From an uncultured Woeseiaceae bacterium (GTDB lineage Bacteria > Pseudomonadota > Gammaproteobacteria > Woeseiales > Woeseiaceae), in NCBI GenBank assembly GCA_947259435.1, contig CAMYMP010000280.1, forward strand, positions 1 through 16,107: a stretch of DNA of 16,107 nt, in the 5' to 3' direction. Below the pieces are notes generated by a model. The model made no database searches and was not told where the DNA came from. It saw nothing but the letters and a program-made list of their open reading frames with translations. Both the position numbers and the translations under genes were made by a program. This document shows, in pieces, positions 1 to 7,047 of this stretch (positions are counted from its first letter, which is position 1; each line of letters starts with the position of its first letter).

Positions 1-1721
1 ACAACGCGCGGATCGTCGTGAAAACCGCGCGTCTGCGGATACCATTTCAGCAGCCATGGATACCATGGAATCTTGTCTTCCCGGGCCTTTAACAGCCACG
101 TGTAGGCTGTGTCGTAATCCCGCGCTGAAGCGTAGATCAGAACCAGCACCAATGCATCGCCGTTCTTCTCATATTTTTTTGCAATCTCGAGCGCTTCTTC
201 GATTCGACCGGCAGCGCCGAGCGTCGCGGCCAGCGCGAAGGACCAGTAGTAATTGTCTTTCAGTCTCTCGTGATACTCGATCGCTTTGTCGAACTCGCCC
301 AGATCTGCATAGGTTTGACCGAGCACGAGGTTTGCTACCGGATAGTTTTGCCGCAGCTTAAGCGTAGCTTCGGCTTCGTCTATAGCTTCGTCGAACATGC
401 CCGCGTCACGATACTGTTCTGCGAGCCAACCGCTGTAGAATGGCGAAAGCGGATCGAGTTCCTTGGTCAACTCGCCCACACGAATGGCATCTTCATCGTT
501 CTTGTAAAGCTCGAAAAGCCAGGCGAGGTGATAATGCGCGTTGACGAGGCTCGGACTTATTTGAATAGCTCGTTCGAGCGCCTGTTCGGCCGCCGCGAAG
601 TCCCATTCGTAGTACATCCTGTACATGGCAACGGCAAGGTGCGCCTCTGCCAGGTCCGGATCCAACTCAATCGCACGATCGGCGGCCGCCTTCGCGCGCG
701 GGTAGGCGTCTTTTTCGGGAAACGGGCTGTGCCCAAGCTCTCCGTAGCCGTAGGCAAGCCCGGCCCAGGCCAGCGCGCTCGTTGGATCGTTTTCGACAGT
801 GTCCATGAGCAATTGCATGGCTTCCTGCATACCTTTGCCCGTTTCGCGCCGGATCCGATACATGGCACGCAAATAGGTGTCGTACGTGTCCGGATTCACT
901 TCGCCGCGTGAGTCCAGGCGCTGCATTTCCTCGGGCGTCAGCCGCACCGTCACGGCACTCGCGACCGATGTTGCAATCTCGCCCTGCAGAGCGACGAGGC
1001 TGTCAAATGAGCGCACGTAACTCTCTGACCAAATATGTTCTTCGCGTTCCGCATCGATGAGCTGAATGTTGATGCGCACATCGTCCTCGTCGCGCGTCAC
1101 TGTCCCTTCGATGATCTTGTCGACGCCAAGCCGCACGCCGATTTCCGGAATCGTCAATGTTTTCGGCAGGCGCAAGGTAGACGTTCGCGATATGACCTTG
1201 AATGCAGTGATCTTGGCCAGGCTCGTGATGAGTGCGTCGTGCATGCCGGCGGACAGGTAGTTGTCGGATGAATCGCCTGACAGGTTCTCGAACGGCAGGA
1301 CCGCGATCGAGGAAATTATGTTGCGATTCAGTGCGTATCGATCGTCGATCGTCTGCGGCAGGCGCCAGATCTCATTTGCTGTGCCAGCCAGTACAAAAAG
1401 TACGATGCCTGCCAGAGCGGAGATGATGACGAAATCCGGTGCCCGGAGTTTGAGCTCAATGGTTTCACCGCCCGCAGCCGGCGGAGTCCGCACAATGCCT
1501 CTGGGGGTGATGTCGTAGCGCCAGCCCCAGACGATGGCCAGCGGGAAACAGGCGATTAGCGCGAACCAGACAAAGCGCATTCCCGGCGTTGGTATGCCGA
1601 AGGATGCAAATGCAAGATCCGCGACCTGCAGGATGATCCAGGCCGTGACTAGATAGATGCCTGCCACGCGAAAAACATGGCGTCGCCGCAACTCCAAAAA
1701 AAACAGCGAGATATTACCCAC
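1..1721 (-). CDS. Membrane-anchored TolB/FlgO-like TPR protein (C-terminus cut by window edge)
   Basis: Reverse-strand reading frame open from the left edge; 573 residues are visible. The start is GTG at 1721, giving MGNISLFFLELRRRHVFRVA. This matches the usual beginning of the family (a short LFxELRRRxVFRVA stretch just before the first membrane helix). The frame stays open upstream to a TGA at 1872-1874 but has no ATG there. Three hydrophobic segments lie near residues 17-38, 48-67 and 96-113. A TolB/FlgO-like alpha/beta domain follows at about 137-258, beginning SIAVLPFENLSGD and including LGVDKIIEGTV and HIWSESY. From about 275 onward the protein is TPR-like helical repeats (for example AIELDPDLAEAHLAVA and AIQISPSLVNAHYHLAW). 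Such proteins are usually annotated as TPR or adenylate-cyclase-like proteins. No cyclase, kinase or DNA-binding domain is visible here, and the substrate or partner is unknown. It is probably an inner-membrane scaffold or sensor. No start-proximal Shine-Dalgarno is seen: AAGGA at 1740-1744 is too far away. Confidence 0.85.
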   Translation of the reverse strand, partial: MGNISLFFLELRRRHVFRVAGIYLVTAWIILQVADLAFASFGIPTPGMRFVWFALIACFPLAIVWGWRYDITPRGIVRTPPAAGGETIELKLRAPDFVIISALAGIVLFVLAGTANEIWRLPQTIDDRYALNRNIISSIAVLPFENLSGDSSDNYLSAGMHDALITSLAKITAFKVISRTSTLRLPKTLTIPEIGVRLGVDKIIEGTVTRDEDDVRINIQLIDAEREEHIWSESYVRSFDSLVALQGEIATSVASAVTVRLTPEEMQRLDSRGEVNPDTYDTYLRAMYRIRRETGKGMQEAMQLLMDTVENDPTSALAWAGLAYGYGELGHSPFPEKDAYPRAKAAADRAIELDPDLAEAHLAVAMYRMYYEWDFAAAEQALERAIQISPSLVNAHYHLAWLFELYKNDEDAIRVGELTKELDPLSPFYSGWLAEQYRDAGMFDEAIDEAEATLKLRQNYPVANLVLGQTYADLGEFDKAIEYHERLKDNYYWSFALAATLGAAGRIEEALEIAKKYEKNGDALVLVLIYASARDYDTAYTWLLKAREDKIPWYPWLLKWYPQTRGFHDDPRV

Positions 1722-1753
1722 GGGCGAGACAACTTTGCATCCTTGATAACCAG

Positions 1754-1782
1754 ATTGTAGTCGAGCCTGACCGGGCTTACGA
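1754..1782 (-). promoter_or_regulatory. Possible sigma70 promoter for the TPR gene
   Basis: On the reverse strand TACAAT (1759 to 1754) matches the -10 consensus at five of six positions. A weak -35 candidate, TCGTAA (1782 to 1777), matches three of six with 17-base spacing. Transcription would start near 1747, about 26 bases before the GTG at 1721. The -35 is poor, so this is only a candidate. Confidence 0.25.
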
Positions 1783-1977
1783 GTCTCTGACGTTTTGCCG
1801 CGACGGATGTCGAGATCGGCGCCATCGAAGGATTGGAAATGCGACGCGTGAGATTCGCGTGATTGAGCTGTTCACTGTTATGCACAGTACGGCAGTTTCA
1901 GCAACGGGCGTTTCAGAAGGCAAAAACTGTGCGATGGGTCGCAAACATGCGGTAGTACGCACCCTAAAATACGTGTG

Positions 1978-2442
1978 ATGAAGAATTCCATTAGCAGCTC
2001 GGGATTCACTCTGATCGAGCTTGTCGTGGTCGTCACGATTCTGGGCATTCTCGCGGCGTTTGCGGTACCAAAATTCGTGGACTTGCGAAGCAGCGCTCGA
2101 GAAGCATCCCTTCAGGGGATCGTCGGCGGCCTCAAGGCCACAGCCACTCTGGCGCATTCCGTGTCGCGCACGCAGCAGCTGGCCCCCAACGACCCGATTC
2201 AGATGGAGGGCCAGGCCATTACCATGGTGGGTGGCTATCCGGATGCGCCAGGCATGGCGCTCGCCGCACAACTCACACTCGGTGACGAATTCCAATTTCA
2301 GATGTTTGGCAATGTTGCTTTCATTGTTTACGCGACAGGAACACCCGGCTGGGGGAGCTGTGGTTTCGCCTATGTTCGCGCTATTCCGCCCGCATTTCCG
2401 ACTCCGCGTTACCTGGGCCCAAACACATCAAACTGCCGGTAA
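1978..2442 (+). CDS. Type IV pilin-like protein with class III prepilin signal (MSHA-pilin-like)
   Basis: 154 residues from ATG 1978. A GTG at 1975 lies directly before it and would add one residue. The N-terminus has a short leader ending in Gly9, then FTLIELVVVVTILGILAAFA. Cleavage by prepilin peptidase after Gly9 would give a mature protein starting with Phe and carrying Glu at +5, the hallmark of type IV pilins and type II secretion pseudopilins. The stretch after the helix (PKFVDLRSSAREASLQG) resembles MshA-type pilins. Two cysteines near the C-terminus (128 and 153) could close the D-loop disulfide typical of major pilins. The mature protein, about 145 residues, is of normal size. No assembly ATPase, prepilin peptidase or other pilin lies nearby, so it must use machinery encoded elsewhere. 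It could be a major pilin, minor pilin or pseudopilin; the MSHA-like resemblance favours a pilin. No convincing ribosome binding site precedes it. Confidence 0.88.
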   Translation: MKNSISSSGFTLIELVVVVTILGILAAFAVPKFVDLRSSAREASLQGIVGGLKATATLAHSVSRTQQLAPNDPIQMEGQAITMVGGYPDAPGMALAAQLTLGDEFQFQMFGNVAFIVYATGTPGWGSCGFAYVRAIPPAFPTPRYLGPNTSNCR

Positions 2443-2506
2443 GCCCGTAACCGCGTCGTGTTGCCTTCGTGAGGCCGTAACCCAAAGCTCACGTGTCTAG
2501 GTACAT

Positions 2507-2574
2507 CTCAGAATTGACGCGATTTCCGTGTCAGCACATAGTTTATGGGTACATTTTCGGCACTAAATTCTGAG
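2507..2574. repeat. Perfect 9-bp inverted repeat flanking the fadE promoter candidate
   Basis: CTCAGAATT at 2507-2515 is the exact reverse complement of AATTCTGAG at 2566-2574, with a 50-base spacer. The left arm touches the candidate -35 box and the right arm ends 11 bases before the fadE ATG. A direct repeat GGTACAT also occurs at 2500-2506 and 2548-2554. The arms could be paired operator half-sites or the stem of a long RNA or DNA hairpin. I do not recognise it as a known FadR or PsrA operator. Confidence 0.4.
2514..2542 (+). promoter_or_regulatory. Candidate sigma70 promoter for fadE
   Basis: TTGACG at 2514-2519 (five of six to the -35 consensus) is followed after 17 bases by CATAGT at 2537-2542 (four of six to the -10 consensus). 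This predicts a start near 2549 and a leader of roughly 37 bases before the fadE ATG. Spacing and position are good and the -10 is mediocre. The inverted repeat at 2507-2574 brackets it. Confidence 0.4.
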
Positions 2575-2585
2575 CGGTAGCAACG

Positions 2586-5033
2586 ATGCAAACAACGTTA
2601 TGGGTTCTCCTTTTTATGGGTGGCGCGGCTTTTCTCGCATACCGCCGCGCAAGCTTGATGGTCTGGGCGGCTGCGGCTGCCGTCGGCCTGGCACTGGCGC
2701 AATTGGCAGCAGGTAGCATATCTCTTTTGCCATGGCTCGTACTGGCCGGCGTCGCGGCAGTATTGATCCTGAAGCCGGTGCGCAGGCGGCTCATCAGCAG
2801 TCACATTTTCCGTTGGTTTCGATCAGTGCTGCCGCCAATGTCCAGCACAGAACAAGCCGCTATTGATGCCGGTACGATCTGGTGGGATGGCGAGATATGT
2901 AGCGGCAGGCCGGACTGGAATCAGCTGTTGCAGTTCCCGGCTGCGAAACTCACGAATGAGGAGCAGGAATTCATAGACGGCCCGGTCGAAGAGCTATGTC
3001 ACATGCTCGACGATTGGCACATAACACATGAACTCAACGATTTGCCAGAGGAGGTCTGGCGGTTTCTAAAAGAGAAGCAATTTTTCGGGATGATCATTCC
3101 GAGAGAATACGGGGGGCTGGAGTTTTCCCCATACGCACAGTCGGAAGTCGTTACCAAAATTGCAACACGCAGTTTGTCTGCCGCGGTCACGGTTATGGTT
3201 CCCAATTCGCTCGGTCCGGGTGAACTACTCCTGCACTACGGTACCGATAGTCAAAAACAACATTATCTCCCGAGACTCGCACGTGGGCAGGACATTCCTG
3301 CTTTTGGATTGACGAACGCGCACGCCGGTTCCGATGCGGGCTCAATGCCGGACACCGGAGTTGTTTGCAAGGGAATGCACGATGGCAAAGAGACGTTGGG
3401 TTTTCGCACCAACTGGCAGAAGCGCTACATTACCCTGGGCCCGGTCTGCACCGTGCTCGGACTCGCATTCAAAGCTAGCGATCCGGATGGATTGCTGGGC
3501 GACAAAAAGGATCTCGGTATTACGTGTGCACTGGTGCCGTCCGACACAGACGGCGTGACCATCGGTGCAAGGCACGCGCCGGGTGGGGCATTTCAGAACG
3601 GGCCGAACGCGGGCAGGGACGTTTTCATTCCGATGAGCTGGGTCATTGGCGGTCAGACTCAGGTCGGCAACGGCTGGACGATGTTAATGAACTGCCTGTC
3701 GGTTGGCCGCGCGATTTCGCTGCCGGCGCTCGGCACGTCGATAGGCAAGTTAACCAGCCTTACGACTGGCGCGTATGCGCAGTTGCGCGAACAGTTCAAT
3801 ATGCCGATTGGCAGGTTTGAGGGTATCGAGGAGCCGCTTGCGCGAATTGGCGGACTGACCTACCGCATGGATGCTGCACGACGGATGACAGCCGTGGCGC
3901 TGAATCTGGGCGAGAAACCGTCAGTCTTATCGGCAATTCTGAAGTATCACAATACCGAAGGTGCACGCCAGGTGCTCAATGATGCAATGGACATTCATGG
4001 CGGTCGCGGCGTTTGCGACGGCCCAAGCAACTATCTGCAAAACTTTTACCGCGCGTTACCTGTAGCCATTACCGTCGAAGGCGCCAACATCCTGACGAGG
4101 AGCATGATCATCTTTGGTCAGGGCGCCATACGATGTCATCCGTACGTGCTCGAGGAAATGCAGGCGGTGGCAAATCCCGATAAACAGGCGGGACTCGTAC
4201 GTTTCGATGACATGATATTCCGGCACATTGGATTTACGATCAGTAACGCAGTCCGGACCGTCGTTTTCGGCCTGACAGGGGCGCGATTCACGCGCGCACC
4301 GGATGCCGGTGGTCTCAAGCCCTATTACCGGCAACTCTCGCGCATGAGCGCCGCTTTCGCGTTCCTGGCAGATGTTGCAATGTTGACGCTGGGTGGGGCG
4401 CTGAAACGCAAGGAACGTCTGTCGGCAAGGTTCGGAGACGTCCTCAGCCATTTGTACATGGCTTCGGCGGTACTCAAACAACACCATGACAACGGCAGCC
4501 CCGATGCCGATCTGCCGTTTGTGCGGTGGGCCCTTGATGACTCTCTATACGTCATGCAGGAAAGCCTGATCTCGATCTCTGAGAATTTTCAATCCCGGTT
4601 CGCCGGGCGGGTGCTGAAGGCAATGGTCTTTCCGTTCGGACGCCCTTATAAGGCGAACAACGATCGGCTGGATCATGCAGTCGCCAGGTTATTAATGAAG
4701 CCATCAGAATCTCGGGACCGACTGACTGCGGGCTCGTTTGTAAACCATGACGAGAGTGATCCGGTTGGATTGCTGGAGATAGCGCTGAGCAGCTCGCAGC
4801 AGGTTGCGCCAATCAAGGCGGCGGTGGTCAAGTCAACACGCCGGTCGCTCATCGGTGCTGCCGGGGATGCCGCGATTACGGCGGCCATCGAATCGGGCGA
4901 TATCGTTGAACTCGATGGTGCGAAGCTAAGAGACCATCTGAAGCGCGTGGCACGTGTAATACAAGTTGATGAGTTTCCGGCAGATGCGCACCTCGTATCG
5001 GCCAGGCGACCCACTTCGCACGAAGCGTCCTGA
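2586..5033 (+). CDS. fadE: Membrane-anchored acyl-CoA dehydrogenase, FadE type
   Basis: 815 residues; E. coli FadE is 814 and aligns from memory over its whole length. It catalyses the first step of fatty-acid beta-oxidation, converting acyl-CoA to trans-2-enoyl-CoA with FAD. The N-terminus has hydrophobic segments at about 4-19, 23-41 and 46-63, then the family-typical PPMSSTEQAAIDAGTIWW at 83-100. The acyl-CoA dehydrogenase N-terminal and middle domains span about 120-365, with PNSLGPGEL, GLTNAHAGSDAG and NWQKRYITLGP. The C-terminal helical domain (about 370-525) includes TVEGANILTRSMIIFGQGAI; Glu498 sits where acyl-CoA dehydrogenases have the catalytic base (the YEGT-like motif). The rest, about 530-815, is the extra C-terminal region specific to the FadE subfamily. 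The ATG at 2586 gives the standard N-terminus. It begins a two-gene plus-strand unit with the downstream hydrolase. No truncation or frameshift is seen. Confidence 0.95.
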   Translation: MQTTLWVLLFMGGAAFLAYRRASLMVWAAAAAVGLALAQLAAGSISLLPWLVLAGVAAVLILKPVRRRLISSHIFRWFRSVLPPMSSTEQAAIDAGTIWWDGEICSGRPDWNQLLQFPAAKLTNEEQEFIDGPVEELCHMLDDWHITHELNDLPEEVWRFLKEKQFFGMIIPREYGGLEFSPYAQSEVVTKIATRSLSAAVTVMVPNSLGPGELLLHYGTDSQKQHYLPRLARGQDIPAFGLTNAHAGSDAGSMPDTGVVCKGMHDGKETLGFRTNWQKRYITLGPVCTVLGLAFKASDPDGLLGDKKDLGITCALVPSDTDGVTIGARHAPGGAFQNGPNAGRDVFIPMSWVIGGQTQVGNGWTMLMNCLSVGRAISLPALGTSIGKLTSLTTGAYAQLREQFNMPIGRFEGIEEPLARIGGLTYRMDAARRMTAVALNLGEKPSVLSAILKYHNTEGARQVLNDAMDIHGGRGVCDGPSNYLQNFYRALPVAITVEGANILTRSMIIFGQGAIRCHPYVLEEMQAVANPDKQAGLVRFDDMIFRHIGFTISNAVRTVVFGLTGARFTRAPDAGGLKPYYRQLSRMSAAFAFLADVAMLTLGGALKRKERLSARFGDVLSHLYMASAVLKQHHDNGSPDADLPFVRWALDDSLYVMQESLISISENFQSRFAGRVLKAMVFPFGRPYKANNDRLDHAVARLLMKPSESRDRLTAGSFVNHDESDPVGLLEIALSSSQQVAPIKAAVVKSTRRSLIGAAGDAAITAAIESGDIVELDGAKLRDHLKRVARVIQVDEFPADAHLVSARRPTSHEAS

Positions 5034-5064
5034 AAATAGACAGCCATTAGTCTTGCAACAACGT

Positions 5065-5068
5065 AGGA
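5065..5068 (+). promoter_or_regulatory. Ribosome binding site deciding the hydrolase start
   Basis: AGGA lies eight bases before ATG 5077. The longer open frame, which begins at 4966 inside fadE, has no such site and would add 37 residues of low-complexity, Arg-rich sequence overlapping fadE. Position 5077 is therefore preferred. Confidence 0.6.
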
Positions 5069-5076
5069 TAGCTGGC

Positions 5077-6261
5077 ATGTCGGCCCCAAACCGCACAAAT
5101 ATATCGGATCTCCGTGGCGTGGTGAGCATGGCCTGCGATGCTACGGAGAGCATCACCGACATCGTCGAAAAGATGCACCGCACCATACAATCGCGGCCAG
5201 GACCGTTGGGCGCTTCGGCGTCGAATCGCACGAGCGGCATTACCGGCCTCGTATATCGCTGTGTTCGAGGGGCCGTTGGCCTCGTTGGTCAGGCCATCGA
5301 TACGAGTCTTGCGCCTGTGACAGGGTTGCTGCCTGAGGGCGAGTCCTCGCCAGTCCGGGACGCATACCGATCGGCGGCGAACGGTGTGATTGGCGATTAC
5401 CTTTCACGGACAAATAACCCGCTCGCCATTGACATGAGCCTGCGCTATCAAGGTCGACGCGTCGACCTCCGCGATCCGACGAGCGTCTTCGAGCAGCACG
5501 GTGACGTGTTACCACGGAGCAAGCTCCTGGTGCTTGTGCACGGGCTCTGCATGAACGACCGACAATGGAACTGCGATGGACACGACCACGGAGCTGCGCT
5601 TGCCGATGATCTCGGGTATTTGCCGCTCTACTTACGCTATAACAGCGGCTTGGCTATCGCGAGCAACGGACGCGTGCTTGCAGAGCTGCTCGAAACGTTG
5701 ATCCGGAACTGGACGCCGCCGGTCGAGGAACTCGTGATAATTGGTCACAGCATGGGAGGGCTTGTTGCTCGCAGCGCCTGTCATCATGGTCGCGCGGCAG
5801 GGCACACATGGCCAAAGTATCTTCGCAAGCTCGTCTTTCTTGGTACGCCGCATCACGGAGCACCGCTGGAGCGCGGCGGCCATGGCCTCGATCTTCTAAT
5901 GGCTTTGAGCCCTTACTCGATGCCGTTCACGCGCATAAGCGGCGCACGTAGCGCGGGTATCACTGATTTGCGCCACGGCGCTATCTCGGCGGGCGAACAG
6001 GCGGTACCTCTGCCTTCGGGCGTGAAGAGCTATGCGGCGGCGGCGGTGCGCGCTGCAAAGCGCAGCCTATTGAGCGAGCGATTGGTCGGAGACGGCCTCG
6101 TGCCGCTCGACAGCGCACTCGGACGGCATCGCGATGTCACGCGAACGCTGGCAATTCCGAAGGATCGTCAATGGGTTGGATACCGGATGAGGCATCACGA
6201 ACTCTTGTATCACCCCGACGTGTATGCGCAGCTTAAAGCGTGGCTGCAACAACCAGCCTGA
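5077..6261 (+). CDS. Alpha/beta hydrolase, PGAP1-like lipase/esterase
   Basis: 394 residues from ATG 5077, chosen because of the AGGA site at 5065-5068. The serine-hydrolase fold is clear from about residue 148. LLVLVHGLCMND supplies the oxyanion-hole HG (155-156), LVIIGHSMGGLVAR contains the nucleophile elbow with Ser225, and FLGTPHHGAPLER is typical of lipases and PGAP1-like hydrolases. The probable acid is Asp339 in VGDGLVPLDSA, and the probable base is His373 or His374 in MRHHELLYHP. The first 145 residues are an uncharacterised helical region without a signal peptide, so a cytoplasmic or membrane-associated location is likely. A lipid ester or thioester substrate is plausible from the family and from the neighbouring fadE and lipid-synthase genes, but the sequence does not fix it. 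It starts 43 bases after fadE and is probably cotranscribed with it. It converges on the phosphopantetheinyl transferase gene, with stops 42 bases apart. Confidence 0.85.
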   Translation: MSAPNRTNISDLRGVVSMACDATESITDIVEKMHRTIQSRPGPLGASASNRTSGITGLVYRCVRGAVGLVGQAIDTSLAPVTGLLPEGESSPVRDAYRSAANGVIGDYLSRTNNPLAIDMSLRYQGRRVDLRDPTSVFEQHGDVLPRSKLLVLVHGLCMNDRQWNCDGHDHGAALADDLGYLPLYLRYNSGLAIASNGRVLAELLETLIRNWTPPVEELVIIGHSMGGLVARSACHHGRAAGHTWPKYLRKLVFLGTPHHGAPLERGGHGLDLLMALSPYSMPFTRISGARSAGITDLRHGAISAGEQAVPLPSGVKSYAAAAVRAAKRSLLSERLVGDGLVPLDSALGRHRDVTRTLAIPKDRQWVGYRMRHHELLYHPDVYAQLKAWLQQPA

Positions 6262-6272
6262 CCGAATATCTA

Positions 6273-6297
6273 CCGGCAAGGGCTTTCTGCCAGCCGG
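6273..6297. terminator. Possible shared hairpin between convergent genes
   Basis: The 42-base gap between the convergent stops contains CCGGC (6273-6277) and its complement GCCGG (6293-6297). An inner GGC/GCC pair surrounds a TTTCT loop, giving an interrupted eight-pair stem. No T-run follows on either strand, so it is at best a weak bidirectional terminator. Confidence 0.25.
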
Positions 6298-6303
6298 CGA
6301 ACG

Positions 6304-7047
6304 TCATAGTTGCAGCGCCCCGTGACCGGTTGATACGGGTGTTCGCGGCATGCGGATGCGCTGGCCGGGTTGCAGAGCCGCCGGCATCGCGACAGGCGCG
6401 CGCGCAACCATACTCAGGATCCACCGACCGTCCACACGCCACCAGCAGCTGAAGGTTCCCGCATCCGCTGCAACTACCTCGGCGGTCTGCCAAGCTGCGT
6501 CTGCATGCTCGCCGACAGTAATTACTTCCACGCTCCGCGTATCGGCAGTGAGACCGTGGCGCAGCGCCTTGAGTGCGCTCTCCTTGGCGCTCCAGATCAT
6601 CGTAATCAACGCATCTCGAAATCCGGGGTCCGCGCATTCGACCTGCTCACGCTCGGAGGCAGTGAAAAATGTTTCAACGAATCGCGGGCTGCGTGTCTCG
6701 ACCAGTTCGACATCACATCCCAGTGTCATTGTGTCCACCGAAACTGTGCAAAAAGCGCGACCGTTGCTATGGCTCAGACTGAGTCCTGCTTTGTAGGGTT
6801 TGCCGTCCAGCAACGGCAGCGGCGCGCCGTCCGGCGCCGATGCGATCTCGAAGCGACCGATCTCGAAGCGCGGCATATTCGCAGTTCCAAGGAGAGCGAT
6901 CTTGGCGGTCCAGCGACCCAGCAACCAGTCGCGGCGGCGTTTCTCAAAACGAAAATCGTCAAAGCGCAGCCGCTCACCGGCTGTCAACCAGTCAAGCCTC
7001 ACAGGGACTGAATGCCAATCCTGAATTGTGTAGTAAACCCAGTTCAT
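6304..7047 (-). CDS. Sfp-type 4'-phosphopantetheinyl transferase
   Basis: 247 residues, a normal length for the Sfp class. These enzymes move the 4'-phosphopantetheine arm from CoA to carrier domains. The diagnostic motifs are present in order: GRWTAK at 45-50, the LSLSHSNG substrate/CoA loop at 89-96, the magnesium-binding GCDVE at 110-114 (Asp112, Glu114) and WSAKESALKA at 152-161 with the third acidic residue Glu156. The region after about residue 215 is Pro/Arg-rich and not diagnostic. The ATG at 7047 overlaps the stop of the carboxylase gene (ATGA, 7044-7047), so the two are very probably translationally coupled. As the last gene of the synthase operon, its natural substrate should be the tandem carrier repeats of the synthase. 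Those repeats carry Thr, not Ser, at the expected attachment position. Confidence 0.92.
   Translation of the reverse strand: MNWVYYTIQDWHSVPVRLDWLTAGERLRFDDFRFEKRRRDWLLGRWTAKIALLGTANMPRFEIGRFEIASAPDGAPLPLLDGKPYKAGLSLSHSNGRAFCTVSVDTMTLGCDVELVETRSPRFVETFFTASEREQVECADPGFRDALITMIWSAKESALKALRHGLTADTRSVEVITVGEHADAAWQTAEVVAADAGTFSCWWRVDGRWILSMVARAPVAMPAALQPGQRIRMPRTPVSTGHGALQL

Noticed and set aside
270..911. 213-residue plus-strand open frame over the TPR gene
   Set aside because: It is antisense to a clear TPR protein with coherent repeats and membrane helices, and has no family features of its own.
1714..1740. Eight-codon leader ORF (ATG 1740 to TAA 1714, minus strand) overlapping the TPR gene start
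   Set aside because: The only purine-rich site, AAGGA, directly overlaps its ATG and leaves no spacing for ribosome binding. Nothing in its eight residues suggests an attenuator.
1874..1888. Small palindrome ACTGT-N5-ACAGT in the gap before the pilin gene, considered as a LexA box
   Set aside because: The CTG-to-CAG spacing is seven bases rather than the ten of the gammaproteobacterial SOS box, and neither neighbouring gene is an SOS gene.
1942..1970. Promoter for the pilin gene: TAAAAT (1965-1970) with CAAACA (1942-1947)
   Set aside because: The -10 is good, but it lies seven bases before the ATG, which would force a leaderless transcript, and the -35 matches only three of six. No sigma54-type GG-N10-GC pair was found either.
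1777..2295. 172-residue minus-strand frame across the pilin gene
   Set aside because: It overlaps a well-formed prepilin on the other strand and runs across the intergenic region; no domain is recognisable.
2468..2493. Inverted repeat CGTGAG/CTCACG after the pilin stop, considered as a terminator
   Set aside because: Only six base pairs with a 14-base loop and no T-run downstream; chance is a sufficient explanation.
4966..5076. Upstream extension of the hydrolase by 37 residues from ATG 4966
   Set aside because: It overlaps the end of fadE, reads as an Arg-rich sequence with no family resemblance, and lacks a ribosome binding site. ATG 5077 has AGGA eight bases upstream.
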